Assembly: GCF_025567215.1 (NCBI RefSeq)
Contig: NZ_JAOQKB010000002.1
Coordinates: 186,001-250,000, forward strand
Reading direction: 5' to 3'
Source: Huintestinicola butyrica
GTDB taxonomy: Bacteria > Bacillota > Clostridia > Oscillospirales > Ruminococcaceae
Length of the DNA: 64,000 bases
This document shows positions 25,963 through 36,673 of this stretch, piece by piece (positions within the stretch are counted from its first letter, which is position 1; each line of letters opens with the position of its first letter). Both the position numbers and the translations under genes were made by a program. The notes under the pieces are model-generated. The model was given only the letters and a program-made list of their open reading frames with translations. It did not search any database and had not been told where the DNA came from.

Positions 25963-28900
25963 TCAGCCCACCGATATTAGCTGCGAATTGATTTTAGCAT
26001 TTGTATAAATTATATAGTCACTGCAGCCTGAATTTTCAATAGGCTCACCGTTCTCATCAAGCAGCTGGGCAGTAAGCTGGACCTTGTAGTTGGAATATGT
26101 TTTTCCATTGCTTTCAAAAGCCCCGCCTGTTATTACAGAGTAGCTTGATATCACTTCAAACGAGCCTGCTTCATAATTCAGCTCGGTTTCCCTGTCAAAT
26201 ACATACTCATAAGAATCTCCGCTTGATACAGGGGCTTTGGCTGTACCGTTTTTGTCATAAAGTATTATGTTCTCAAGATATTCCGCTATCGGAACAGCAT
26301 CATAGATACCGCTGTCTGTCTTTTGATACAGCGAAAGCGTAAAGCTTACCTTTTTCGCCTTGTCAATAGCAGTCTCAGGCAGGTTAAGGACATTGTAATA
26401 ACCCACTGCCGTGATTTTGTCATTGGTATCAAGGCCGTTGATACCGAGCCTTATCATCTCATTGGGTGAATTTGAAGGGAGATTGTAGCTCAGTGTGGCA
26501 GCCTCAATATTTTCACGATAGTATGATTTGCCGTTGCTGTCGCTCCTGCTTTCAGACATCTTGCTCTGCTCAATGTTATCGGAAACATAAGCAAGGTTTG
26601 AACTTGCCGACAATGTAACTCCGTAGGTATCGTCCCGATCCTTACGCTCCGGAAACTGGGCAATAATGCTCTCTCCGTCCGGATAAGTTATCACCATATC
26701 ATCGCAGGTAATGGTAACACTGCCGCTTATCAGCCGAGCTTTGATGTCCAAAGGAGCTTCATCTGTTCCTCCCGATACCATTATCACAGAATCGGTGTTG
26801 GAGAAATTCTTAGCGTATTCCGTGCTGCCTATCGTATATGTGCCCGAAACGCTGGGATTACCCTTTATGCCCTTTTCCGTGCCGCTTTCGTCTGTTCTTG
26901 TGGCTTCAATAACAAAGCCGTGATACAATTTTATCGAGTCATAATTAAGGTATGACTTGACATTTTCCGCACTTTCCGACTTCAAGGAGATGGTAGCGGT
27001 AAGCTCGGCTTTTAGCACTCGGTTACTGTCGTTGATGACCTGGTCGCCGGTAGTCCTGAAAGTAAAGGTCTGGTCATACAGATTTCCGAGTATCATATGC
27101 ACCATACTCTCCGATGCACTTTCGTTATCCAGACGTGAGGGTGTCATATCAGTATCACCGAGCCTTGAGCCGCATTTCATGGTGATGTTTCTCATTGGCT
27201 CGCTGTTGTCAGCCTTGGTGAAAAAGCTGATGTAATAATCCTCATCAAGAATAAGAATACCGTCAGCATCGGTCATGCCCTCTTTTGCAGTAAGGGTCAC
27301 GCTGTATAGCAATGAGGCATCTGTATCGGATTCTGTCTTTTTTCTGTAATAATCGTCTCCTATCTTAAAGGTCGCCTTTGAAATATCATTGCTGCATTTT
27401 ACAAGTGTTCCGTCGTCAGCTTGCGAAACTGTGATATCTGCCGCTTTTTTCAGCAGATCGCAGAAAGTCACAGGCTCAAATCCTTTGCCGTCGGAGGTGC
27501 TGAACTTAGAAAAGTCCAGCTTATCGTCAGAGGCGGTAAAAGCCTCGCCTATTGTGGAATAATACGCCTTGGAACCGTTGTTTCTGTCCACCAGCACCAG
27601 ACTTGTATCATCGGGCAGGTCTTGCTTGCTTTCCAGAAGTACATACTTTCCGTATGCCGTAAGCAGATCTTCTCCGCCGTTGATAACATTCTGCCATTCC
27701 TCAGCAGTTCTCTTGTAAGAATATGTAACGTGCGCTGTAATAGGAGTGCCATAGTTTTCAAGAACAGGATTGCCGTCGGTATATGCGCTTACATTGTAAG
27801 TCGTTCCCGAAAGAGCAGCTGCCCTGAAATCAAAGTTCAGCATTTTTTCAACATAAACGGGAATGTACAGATGATATGCAGTCTTTGAGGTATCGGCAGG
27901 GTCAAGATACTGAATGTCTATCAGGGTAAACTGCTTGTAATTGCTGTCATAATCCATGTTGGTCATTCTGAAATAACCGTTTTTGTATTCCAGCGTCTTG
28001 GTAAAGTTCTCCCCTGATTCAAAAGTTCCGCTTGTCTCATTCAGTCTCATTGGCATTATGTCAACACTAAAAACACTGCTGCCTGTCTGAGCATAGCTGC
28101 TGATAGATGTATCATTTGTAAGGATATGTATAAAGCTGTTGAGCATTTCGGTGATTTTTCTGTAGTTGGACTCATTTATGAGCAGCACCGAAAAATCATC
28201 TGGAACTGACGCACCTGTTTTCTCATTGAAGGTTGTAAGCTTCCCCTCATACTTTTGGAAGACATCATTGTACTCATCGGCAGCATTTATGTAACCTATA
28301 CCCTTACTGATATCGGCTATGATAGCCTCAACCGCCGATTTGTCAGCACCGTCGCCTGTAAGGAACTTAGGACTGTCGGCAGTCTTGTCAATAACATTCT
28401 TGGGATTTACCGTTACATAGGGATATGCTCCCATGTCGTCAACATTGCTGTCGCTGCTGATAGTTGAAGCCTCTTTATTTGCAGCCGGCTCATCAAGGCA
28501 GCTGCCGTTATAGTCAGCGTAGATACAGAGCGATGGAGCAGTATTTATGTTGTCTTTTTTGCTTATTATATTAGCGGGAATTCCGCTCTCACCTTTTCTT
28601 GCGCTGATGCCAACCACTTTCACCTTGGTATTGTTCTGCATATAGCCGCATATCTCACCTGCTCCTGCTTTTTTATTTTCATTATTTTTAAACTGAACAT
28701 TATCCAAAGAAATATTATAGCCATATAAGCAAGAATTTTTAGCCATTTTTCCGACAATTCCACCTGAATAAGTGCCATCACTGTTCTTACTGTTATTATC
28801 ATTGATTTTTATTACACAATCCGAGATCTTGCTGTTTTTTACAATCAAAGTACTTTTATTATCATTTATTTTTCCAACTATACCTCCTACATCTTCTCCG

Positions 28901-30885
28901 TATTCGTCTGTGACTATTTCGTAATTCTCAATCAAACAGTTGTCAATTATTGTATCACTTGAAGTCAACCCTATAATACCGCCACTGTGCCTGTAACCGG
29001 TTATGGTATTTTTATTATTCTTATCACCGATTATCTTCACATTGCTTATTTCACATTTCTTTACACCCTCCTTGACCAGTCCAATGATCCCTCCGTTAAA
29101 AGCAAATCTCTTGACCTCTTTATTGATATCCACATTTTTAATATCAACATTCTGTATTTGGCTTTGAATATTTTTTGCAGTAGTATTTCCGCAGCAGCCA
29201 ACAATACCGCCTAACATTGCTCTTCCTATTAGAGGTGCACTGATGTCCAGATCTTCTATGTTGATGTTTGTCACCGATAAACTTGTTAACACCGTATTAT
29301 TGGTATTTAGGAAAGCTCCGATAACAGTGGCAGCACCAATACCAACACCATATAATGATGCTCCTTCACCACGGCTTGTATCACCGACCAGACTTATTGA
29401 TCCTGAAGTAATTGAGCCCCTGATCAATCCTTCTGAATCGGAACTGCCATCGATCTTCACATTGCAATTTCCTGCAATTCCAATTATTCCGCCTGAAAAG
29501 AAATTGGCACTAACGTTCAGATCGTCTGATTTCAAGTCTTTAATTTGAACAAATTTCTTTGCAAAGCCGACTATTCCTCCTGAAACAAAACACGAATTAA
29601 CACTAAGCTCCTCCAGCTGTATCTTATCAAGTCGCAAATTACTGCCTACACCCGCCAAAGCACCTACACAGCTGAAAGAACTATTATTCTCATAAATAAT
29701 ATTTTTCTTTCCACTGTGATCTTTATAATACTCATAATCGACATGACCGCTGATGATAAGATTTGAAATTGTATTGTTTTCATTATCACTTGATTGAATA
29801 AGATTGTTGAACAAGCCCAATCCGGTTTTACAATCAACGAAAGTTGTATTATTGATGTTAATATCGTTATAATACTGATCATAATCTTTTCCGTACCTGT
29901 AAAAGCTCATATTCAGCTTAACAGTCGAACCGTTTCCGTTCAGGCTGTTGATGTGCATTGCCATATCAGCATCGGAGCTGTTGAGCGAACCGATACCACG
30001 GAAGCCGTCGGGAAGTTCATATGTGTTCTTGGCAAGGTCGATATCAAATGCAAAATTGTGGTTTGTCAGGTTCCTTGCAGGATATGAGCCGCTAATTGCA
30101 TTTGTGTATTTGTATATGATGTACGGAACTGTGTTTTTCACATAAGCGTCAGTCTTTGCAACAGCATAATCAGACGTGTTACCCTCAGAGTCATCTGTAC
30201 CTATATCGCTGTACAGTGCATGACGGACCATTTTATTCTCACCGTAGCTAAACTTGGAATATCCGCTTGAATCTGCGCTTCCCGCACCGCTCATAGAGAT
30301 ACAGCCCAGAATAAAAAGCTGCTGGGAATCGCTGATCTTTATTGTGCCTGAGTTTGTGTCATTACTTTCAAAGCTTATTTTATCGGCAGCCGTGCTGATA
30401 TCCGCAATGGAATAGTTCTTTGTGCCGTTCTTCATAGTGACCCTATCTTCTGCTCCGTTGAATGCAGAAGTCTCGGTCACAGCAAAGCCGTCAATAACTC
30501 TTCCGATAATGGGATTACAGTAAAGCAGAGCGTTGCTGCCGAATATGTTATTCATGCCGGCGGTAATTCCCGAATGTGAAGCATTGTCAATATTGCGGAA
30601 AATAACTCCGCCGTATCTGATAACGCCGATGTATCCGCCAACAGCCTTGTTGCCGTAATTAGTACCCGATTTAATGTCAATAGTTCCCGCATTTGTAAAT
30701 TCAACGCTTACATTATCAATAATGTTGTCGCCGCCGTTTACTATGCCGATAACTCCGCCGTAAAATGCAGTTGTGCCGTTGCCGTCAGTTTCATACTTGC
30801 TGTCAGCAGCTGCGGAAAACTTTCCTTTAAAATTGGCGGTTGACCGCACCTGTGCTCTGATAAATAAGAGGCTGGACAGTTTCAT
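25963..30885 (-). CDS. Giant GLUG-like surface protein, C-terminal part in a shifted frame
   Basis: About 1,640 codons. It continues the protein encoded at 30827-35659 in another frame; the apparent ATG at 30885 lies inside the upstream coding sequence with no ribosome site, so it is not a credible independent start. Many repeats have the form G-G-I-I-G or G-G-I-V-G followed by a short loop and N-V/I-x-[VI], as in GLUG-type beta-solenoid adhesins; after about residue 850 the protein changes to beta-rich, Ig-like stretches. There is no LPxTG motif or C-terminal membrane helix, so attachment is unclear. Positions ~28,650-29,900 are much richer in A/T than the rest. Confidence 0.75.
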   Translation of the reverse strand: MKLSSLLFIRAQVRSTANFKGKFSAAADSKYETDGNGTTAFYGGVIGIVNGGDNIIDNVSVEFTNAGTIDIKSGTNYGNKAVGGYIGVIRYGGVIFRNIDNASHSGITAGMNNIFGSNALLYCNPIIGRVIDGFAVTETSAFNGAEDRVTMKNGTKNYSIADISTAADKISFESNDTNSGTIKISDSQQLFILGCISMSGAGSADSSGYSKFSYGENKMVRHALYSDIGTDDSEGNTSDYAVAKTDAYVKNTVPYIIYKYTNAISGSYPARNLTNHNFAFDIDLAKNTYELPDGFRGIGSLNSSDADMAMHINSLNGNGSTVKLNMSFYRYGKDYDQYYNDININNTTFVDCKTGLGLFNNLIQSSDNENNTISNLIISGHVDYEYYKDHSGKKNIIYENNSSFSCVGALAGVGSNLRLDKIQLEELSVNSCFVSGGIVGFAKKFVQIKDLKSDDLNVSANFFSGGIIGIAGNCNVKIDGSSDSEGLIRGSITSGSISLVGDTSRGEGASLYGVGIGAATVIGAFLNTNNTVLTSLSVTNINIEDLDISAPLIGRAMLGGIVGCCGNTTAKNIQSQIQNVDIKNVDINKEVKRFAFNGGIIGLVKEGVKKCEISNVKIIGDKNNKNTITGYRHSGGIIGLTSSDTIIDNCLIENYEIVTDEYGEDVGGIVGKINDNKSTLIVKNSKISDCVIKINDNNSKNSDGTYSGGIVGKMAKNSCLYGYNISLDNVQFKNNENKKAGAGEICGYMQNNTKVKVVGISARKGESGIPANIISKKDNINTAPSLCIYADYNGSCLDEPAANKEASTISSDSNVDDMGAYPYVTVNPKNVIDKTADSPKFLTGDGADKSAVEAIIADISKGIGYINAADEYNDVFQKYEGKLTTFNEKTGASVPDDFSVLLINESNYRKITEMLNSFIHILTNDTSISSYAQTGSSVFSVDIMPMRLNETSGTFESGENFTKTLEYKNGYFRMTNMDYDSNYKQFTLIDIQYLDPADTSKTAYHLYIPVYVEKMLNFDFRAAALSGTTYNVSAYTDGNPVLENYGTPITAHVTYSYKRTAEEWQNVINGGEDLLTAYGKYVLLESKQDLPDDTSLVLVDRNNGSKAYYSTIGEAFTASDDKLDFSKFSTSDGKGFEPVTFCDLLKKAADITVSQADDGTLVKCSNDISKATFKIGDDYYRKKTESDTDASLLYSVTLTAKEGMTDADGILILDEDYYISFFTKADNSEPMRNITMKCGSRLGDTDMTPSRLDNESASESMVHMILGNLYDQTFTFRTTGDQVINDSNRVLKAELTATISLKSESAENVKSYLNYDSIKLYHGFVIEATRTDESGTEKGIKGNPSVSGTYTIGSTEYAKNFSNTDSVIMVSGGTDEAPLDIKARLISGSVTITCDDMVITYPDGESIIAQFPERKDRDDTYGVTLSASSNLAYVSDNIEQSKMSESRSDSNGKSYYRENIEAATLSYNLPSNSPNEMIRLGINGLDTNDKITAVGYYNVLNLPETAIDKAKKVSFTLSLYQKTDSGIYDAVPIAEYLENIILYDKNGTAKAPVSSGDSYEYVFDRETELNYEAGSFEVISSYSVITGGAFESNGKTYSNYKVQLTAQLLDENGEPIENSGCSDYIIYTNAKINSQLISVG

Positions 30886-33800
30886 TGGTTATGGCATGAC
30901 CATTGCCGAATACCGCTCCCTTAAACGGCACATTTTTTCCTATTCCCACAAAGTCAGCCGAGGTTATGGTTACATCATTGCCAAGCATATAGTAAGCCGA
31001 TGCAAGCGTCTTCTGCATGTCGGCAAGCTTAATACTTGTTGTGCCGTCCTCAGATCTAAAGCAGCTGCTTTCGGCATCCCATAACAGAACCTTATGGCTG
31101 TTTTTCTCATTGCACCATGCTGAATAGCTGTTCTCCTGATAGTTTACAACTGCGCCGTCCTCGCTGTCGCCAAGGTTGTTGCTGAGTATCTTGTCAAGAA
31201 GCTCCAGCTGCTTTCCCTGACTTATTATGTATGGGTCATTGTAGGTTCCGCAGCCTGTGTCCAGCTCTGCCAGAGCGGTCTGATTGACCTTTATCTCATG
31301 ATAATTTTTTTCGCTGTAAGATGCCGCAACATAGGGCAGAAAACCTCTGAAATCATATTCAGCATCTTCGCCTGTGGGATCGGTGTAGGAATCGCTCTTG
31401 AAATACATTTTCTGCATATCCTTGTATTCCTTGGAGCCTGATATTTCCATACCATATGCAACGTTATGCTTGGCAGAATCTTCGTCCCAGTCCTCATCAC
31501 GCCTGAAATTATATGTACCCGAGCAGTTGCTTCCTGCTTTAAATCTGAAGCTGTTGAGCAGAATTGCCTTGCTGAAAATTGACATATCGGTATTATATGC
31601 TTTGCTGAGAGCTGCATTTACTGCAGTGTCGGATACCGCTGCTTTTCTGCCGTCCAGAGTAAGTCCGCTGAATGTGAGCTTGATATCCTTGGAGTTTCCG
31701 TCGCTGCTGCCCACATCGCCAATAAGGCTTGAAGCGGCAGCAGAGATATTTTCTGTCCTGTATTTCTCGGTAGTGCTTACATTGCTGAGTTCAAGGGCAG
31801 TATAGCTGTCTATTTTATTTATAAGCAATGGAGCTGTGCTCTCGGTGCTGTTTACTCTTATGCCGTCAAGAACAATGCCATTCAGGACAGCTTTTGCTGT
31901 GCTGTTTACCGAGCCCATAACAGTTCCGCAGAACATAGCTCCGCTGTAGTCGGTATCTGCACCGACAGTGCCCGAAAATGTGATATTGCCCGCTGTTATG
32001 TTTCCGTCAGAATTTCTGAAAAGTCCGCAGTGCATAAGATAATGCTGCGACCTTTCGCCGACGGCAGGCTTTTCACTGTTTACTATCTTATCATTGCAGA
32101 ATGTGAAGACTGCTCCGTCCGCAATATTCATACCTGACGGCATATCTACGGGATAGTAGGAATAACCCGTCATATCATAATTGCCTGCGGGGATAGAAGT
32201 CTTATTAAAAGCATCATTGAAATACTGCTTGATATTGCTGTAAGCATACAGATTTACGCTCCACAGCATAAGCTTTTCGGCATCGGTACGCTCAGAAACA
32301 TTCTTACCTCTGATAACATCAAGATCATAATAGTATCTGGAATAGGGATTTGCCTTTTTTACAGATGTCTGATTCTGATAGGTATTACAGCCTGCACCGT
32401 CCATTGTTACAGCTCCGCCGCTTGTGTGTATTGAAACAACAGCACACGTATCATTCCAAAGAACAGCATCTTCATCATCAAAGCTGCCCGAGCAGGTAGC
32501 TATGATCTCATCATAAATGGTATTTAAACCGATACTGATAACGGCACTGCCGATTTTATAGGCATTTTCGCTTTCTGTCTCAAGATAAAGCGCCGTTGTA
32601 ATACTATCATATTTGTAAACGCCCTTATTTACAAGCATACCAAAGGAAGCAGCCGAAGCGCCGCTTACAGTTATTCCTTCAATATTTACGTCATATACCT
32701 TCCAGCAGCCTGTAGCATTGGTTACAAAGCCCGCAAAGTCACCGTTTCCATTCTGAGTGACCTCTGCGCTTTTTACGGTGATACCCTTTTCGGTCTCAGA
32801 ACCGACAGACACCTCACAGTTGTTCCATGATTCGCCCAGTAAAGCTCCGCCATATGCAGAGGTCACATTTTCGCTGTCTATTGTAATATTTGTCAGGGAA
32901 ATGGTTCTGTCAAAGGCTGCTCCATTATTGCTGCTTATATTGCCTATAAATCCCCCGACCTTTTTACTGCCTGCTGTACTGCTGTTTGTCACAGCAGCTC
33001 CAAGCTTAACATTATCAGCCGTTACAGAAAACTTGTCATTCTGACCAATTTCAGCAAACGCACCGCCGCAGATAAAACTCGCATTGCCGCTGCAGTTTAT
33101 CTCGGGTGATATGGTGCTTCCGCTGATAACAATGGCAGGAGATGAATTTTCTGCTGCTTGTCCTGCAATACCGCCCACAAAACAATAATTGCCTGTATTG
33201 CCTGACACATTTATATTTTCCTGTACAGTCAGATCCTGAACGGTAATGTTTCCGCTGTGCAATGCTGATAGTCCGCCGATATAGTACCTTGCATTATCGG
33301 TATATTTTACATTGATAATACCGTCAACAATTAAGTTATTGAAAGTAATATTTTCTGTCTTTGCAAACAAACCGCTGTAATAATGGCGGTATATTCTGCC
33401 GTTTCCATCGGATGCGTCACCTGCTGCAAGAGCTGTATTGCTGCGATAGCCGTAAGGCTCGCCTACAGCAAGGGTGATAGTATGACCGCTGCCGTTAAAG
33501 GTTCCTGTATAGGCATCATTCTCACCGTCGTCACGGGTAAGACCTGTTATACCTGTGCCCGAGAGGTCTATATTGCAGTTTAATGTAATATCCGAGCTTA
33601 AAAGGCTTGTGCTCGTTGTTGATGTGCTTTCAAAAAGAAGCGTGCTGTCGGAAGAAATTCCGCTGTTCAGCTGCATATTCAGCGCCAGAACGGCAAATTC
33701 GGCAAGGCTGCCCACTGTGGTTCCTGCTCTTTTTACGGTAACGGTATGCTCAGTCTCGTTGATATTAAAGATATTATCCTCACGAAGTGAAGAACTGAGT

Positions 33801-35659
33801 CTGAGCACCTCGCCCCATGTGCCTATATCATCAAAAGACGCAGCCTCTCCCCTGTTGAGCTGCCAGCCGTTTTGAGCATAAATAAGCGCAGCTCCCCTTG
33901 TACCTATTATCTGTCCGCCGCCTGCTGCCTTTGTACCTGTAAGGTCAGTAGTGCCTCCAAGGCGCAGAACGCCGCCGTTCATATTTCCGATAATACCGCC
34001 GCCAATAAAATCGCCGTTAGTATTCACCGTTACATTTTCGGCATCAATAAAAGCCTTGTCCGCATAGCCTGCAATTCCGCCAAAGCTTGTTACATTTTTG
34101 CAGCCTGATGCAGAAACGCTTACATTTTCCAGCCTGATATATGAATCGTCATCTGCCTTGCCTATAAGTCCTCCGAAATATTCCGCACCGCCTGCCGAAT
34201 TATCGGCAGACACAGAGATCCCGCTTACGGTAAGTGAGTTGCTTGTATTGTCCGAAAGATATGTGCCTATAAGTCCGCCAAAGGTCTGCTTGTCGGAAGA
34301 TGTTCTGTTAACGCTTATATCAGCGGCTTCGGTGTCACTTTTGTTTATAGTCATATTTCCGCTGTTTTCAAGCTTTCCGAAAAGTCCGCCGGAGTTTTCT
34401 CTGTTAAGGGTGCAGCTGACAGCATATCTTGAGATATCAAAGCTGTTTTCAGCTTCCGAACTTTTATAATATCCGAAAACGCCGCCTGTAGCCAAAGCTC
34501 CGCTGACCGTTCCCGATACCATTGCGGTACCCTCAAAAGAAACAGACGCATTTTCCGCATAGCCCACCAGACCGCCTGCATATCCTGCTGCAGTTACTTC
34601 TCCCGTTAAGGCGAATTCATTGTTCAGGGTAAATGCACTGCCATCTGCCATGGTGCCGATCATTCCGCCTGCGTTTCCGCTTGAGGAGGAAACATTGTAA
34701 GAAGCACTACCCGAAGTTATCACAGTCAGCGATGAATTTTTCTCCATTCTGCCGCAGGCAAGACCTGCGCTGCCGCTGCCCGATACGGAAACGGAATCTG
34801 CATTGTTGGTTATGGTAAGCTTAGCATTTACATTCTCTCCCAGTGTTCCTATCACTGAGGAGAAGGCTGCCTCTGCGTTCATCAAGCTTACACTCCACTG
34901 TGCAGTGGTATTTTTTTCAGTATCATGTATAACGTGCTCCGCAAACAGCGCTGAATCGGACACATCTCCACTTACAGGAAGTGACCTTGAAATTATAACA
35001 TCGGTATTTATATTTGCCGAGTCATATATGTAAGCAAAAAGCGGCTGGTCAAGGGTCAGCTTGAATTCGGAATCGCTTGTTACCTTAATATTTGCCGCAA
35101 AAGGATACTGGGCAGTTCCGATGCTTACAAAACCAACCAGATTATCAAGATTACCCGATGTAATAGCAATGAAAACATCAATATTCTGATATTTTGCAGG
35201 GTCTGCCTCATAATTTTTTGAATACTCCACAAACTGCTCGGAGGTGTTTATGGTGATAACATTGTCGGAAACAGGTGTATCATCGGTATTGTCACCGTCA
35301 TCTTCGGCTGCATCGTCTTCTGTGCCGTCAGGCACAGTCGTGTCATCAGAGGGCACAGAAGTTCCGTCCGTATCGTCTGCTGTGTTAGTGCTGTCATCCT
35401 GCGATACCTCGGTCACAGCAGTTTCAGATGAACTGTCCGACTGCTCCGTATCATCGGGAACGTCAGCTTCACCCGTCACTGCGGTAACAGTCGTCTCCTG
35501 AGGGGCAGTTGTAGTCTCCCCCTCTGCTCCATCGGCAGCACTTACATTTATTTCATTTAATACATACCTTGAAACAGGACTGCTTGCGGTGAAATTGCTT
35601 GCGATCATCGCTATCGCAGTTAACAAGGCTGTAAATCTGCTTTTTGATCTGTATTTCAT
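30827..35659 (-). CDS. Giant GLUG-like surface protein, N-terminal part, frameshifted at its 3' end
   Basis: 1,610 residues. The first ~45 residues are a signal peptide (basic start, L-L-T-A-I-A-M-I-A), followed by a Thr/Asp/Ser-rich linker (about 45-140) and long arrays of G-G-[LI]-[IV]-G repeats, with N-x-[VT] strands between them. TAGGAG precedes the ATG. The frame ends ...G-A-V-N-R-Q-F; removing one base near 30838 would join it to the next frame as ...A-V-N-A-N-F-K-G-K, giving one protein of about 3,200 residues. This is either a true inactivating or phase-type frameshift or a sequencing error. It is last but one in the SipW/AAA train and probably its main large export product. Confidence 0.8.
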   Translation of the reverse strand: MKYRSKSRFTALLTAIAMIASNFTASSPVSRYVLNEINVSAADGAEGETTTAPQETTVTAVTGEADVPDDTEQSDSSSETAVTEVSQDDSTNTADDTDGTSVPSDDTTVPDGTEDDAAEDDGDNTDDTPVSDNVITINTSEQFVEYSKNYEADPAKYQNIDVFIAITSGNLDNLVGFVSIGTAQYPFAANIKVTSDSEFKLTLDQPLFAYIYDSANINTDVIISRSLPVSGDVSDSALFAEHVIHDTEKNTTAQWSVSLMNAEAAFSSVIGTLGENVNAKLTITNNADSVSVSGSGSAGLACGRMEKNSSLTVITSGSASYNVSSSSGNAGGMIGTMADGSAFTLNNEFALTGEVTAAGYAGGLVGYAENASVSFEGTAMVSGTVSGALATGGVFGYYKSSEAENSFDISRYAVSCTLNRENSGGLFGKLENSGNMTINKSDTEAADISVNRTSSDKQTFGGLIGTYLSDNTSNSLTVSGISVSADNSAGGAEYFGGLIGKADDDSYIRLENVSVSASGCKNVTSFGGIAGYADKAFIDAENVTVNTNGDFIGGGIIGNMNGGVLRLGGTTDLTGTKAAGGGQIIGTRGAALIYAQNGWQLNRGEAASFDDIGTWGEVLRLSSSLREDNIFNINETEHTVTVKRAGTTVGSLAEFAVLALNMQLNSGISSDSTLLFESTSTTSTSLLSSDITLNCNIDLSGTGITGLTRDDGENDAYTGTFNGSGHTITLAVGEPYGYRSNTALAAGDASDGNGRIYRHYYSGLFAKTENITFNNLIVDGIINVKYTDNARYYIGGLSALHSGNITVQDLTVQENINVSGNTGNYCFVGGIAGQAAENSSPAIVISGSTISPEINCSGNASFICGGAFAEIGQNDKFSVTADNVKLGAAVTNSSTAGSKKVGGFIGNISSNNGAAFDRTISLTNITIDSENVTSAYGGALLGESWNNCEVSVGSETEKGITVKSAEVTQNGNGDFAGFVTNATGCWKVYDVNIEGITVSGASAASFGMLVNKGVYKYDSITTALYLETESENAYKIGSAVISIGLNTIYDEIIATCSGSFDDEDAVLWNDTCAVVSIHTSGGAVTMDGAGCNTYQNQTSVKKANPYSRYYYDLDVIRGKNVSERTDAEKLMLWSVNLYAYSNIKQYFNDAFNKTSIPAGNYDMTGYSYYPVDMPSGMNIADGAVFTFCNDKIVNSEKPAVGERSQHYLMHCGLFRNSDGNITAGNITFSGTVGADTDYSGAMFCGTVMGSVNSTAKAVLNGIVLDGIRVNSTESTAPLLINKIDSYTALELSNVSTTEKYRTENISAAASSLIGDVGSSDGNSKDIKLTFSGLTLDGRKAAVSDTAVNAALSKAYNTDMSIFSKAILLNSFRFKAGSNCSGTYNFRRDEDWDEDSAKHNVAYGMEISGSKEYKDMQKMYFKSDSYTDPTGEDAEYDFRGFLPYVAASYSEKNYHEIKVNQTALAELDTGCGTYNDPYIISQGKQLELLDKILSNNLGDSEDGAVVNYQENSYSAWCNEKNSHKVLLWDAESSCFRSEDGTTSIKLADMQKTLASAYYMLGNDVTITSADFVGIGKNVPFKGAVFGNGHAITNETVQPLIYQSTGAVNRQF

Positions 35660-35689
35660 AAGATTGCTCCTATCAAACGCTTAAAAACT

Positions 35690-36643
35690 TTACTGCGAAT
35701 CGGCTTCGCTGAAATTAACGGTCACGTATCCGTTTATCGTCTCCATATCGGTATAAACGCCGTTCTCGGTCTTGTAGAACTGTATGTCATAGCGGTTCAG
35801 GCCGTCAGTAGAATCCACGTCAAAGCTGAGTGACTTCATATTTCCGCTTGATGTGACATTTCTCTGCAAACCGTTGCTGTCAAGGAAAATCTTGTTTATT
35901 TCAAGCTGAGAAGCGTCCCATGTCAGTATAACAGTACCCTTGCCCTGTCCACGTATGATGTAGTTGAAAGCATCATAACCATCGGCATCAGTCTCGGAAA
36001 AGCTGCCTGTCCATGTGGTGGCAGAGGCATTGTATTCCGCAAAAGTAAATGTTCTTCCCAGCTTATTGCCGTTTGCGGCACTGTATGAACTGCTGTCGGA
36101 AGGCTCCGCCACAGCGCTCATTTGAACAGCTCCAACCATCTGCTTTGGAACGATTATCGTATAGGTATTTACGCTCCTCTGATTTTTTTCAAGAAGCTGA
36201 CCCGATATCGTACATACTCCTGACGAGAAGCTGTGGGCGGTGCCGTCATTGTCGGTAACGGACAGTCCCTCTGTATCCTTTGAATATACCGAACCGTCAA
36301 GATCCATCAAAGTAAGGGTCAGAGTGTAGCTGATGTCATTTTCATTTACATTTGAGGGATCATTCTGCACATAGTTGCACACATTTATAACAAACTGTGC
36401 CGTGTCCGCTCCCTCTGAGCAGTAGATGGTCTTCATGGCGAACACAGAAGTTTCCTTGGGAACAAGAAGAAGGTAATTTGAAGAAAACGGGGTTCCGCCT
36501 GCGCCCTTGGTGGAAACAACTTTTTTGACTATATTCTGATTTATATAAACCGCACTTACCGCAGCGCTGATAACTGTCAGAACTATGACAGAGATCAGGA
36601 CTGCTATGCCAATATGCTTTTTGTTTTTTACATTAGTTTTCAT
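35690..36643 (-). CDS. Membrane-anchored secreted protein of the SipW locus
   Basis: 317 residues from the ATG at 36643, chosen because GGTGAT lies upstream and a basic start (MKTNVKNKKHIG) leads straight into a hydrophobic helix (about 11-34). The external part is beta-rich with Y-T-I-I-V-P-K, W-T-G-S-F-S-E-T-D-A-D-G and T-V-I-L-T-W-D. It lacks the A-W-F-T end of a SipW signal and may stay membrane-bound. It is separated by 30 bp from the giant protein gene and by a palindromic element from the gene upstream. Family not recognised; a pilin- or scaffold-like role is inference. Confidence 0.75.
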   Translation of the reverse strand: MKTNVKNKKHIGIAVLISVIVLTVISAAVSAVYINQNIVKKVVSTKGAGGTPFSSNYLLLVPKETSVFAMKTIYCSEGADTAQFVINVCNYVQNDPSNVNENDISYTLTLTLMDLDGSVYSKDTEGLSVTDNDGTAHSFSSGVCTISGQLLEKNQRSVNTYTIIVPKQMVGAVQMSAVAEPSDSSSYSAANGNKLGRTFTFAEYNASATTWTGSFSETDADGYDAFNYIIRGQGKGTVILTWDASQLEINKIFLDSNGLQRNVTSSGNMKSLSFDVDSTDGLNRYDIQFYKTENGVYTDMETINGYVTVNFSEADSQ

Positions 36644-36673
36644 ATTTATATCACCGGTATTACTCGGATTTTT

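Noticed and set aside
30827..30885. An independent start for the downstream surface-protein frame at 30885
   Set aside because: There is no ribosome site, no signal peptide, and the sequence is still coding in the upstream frame.
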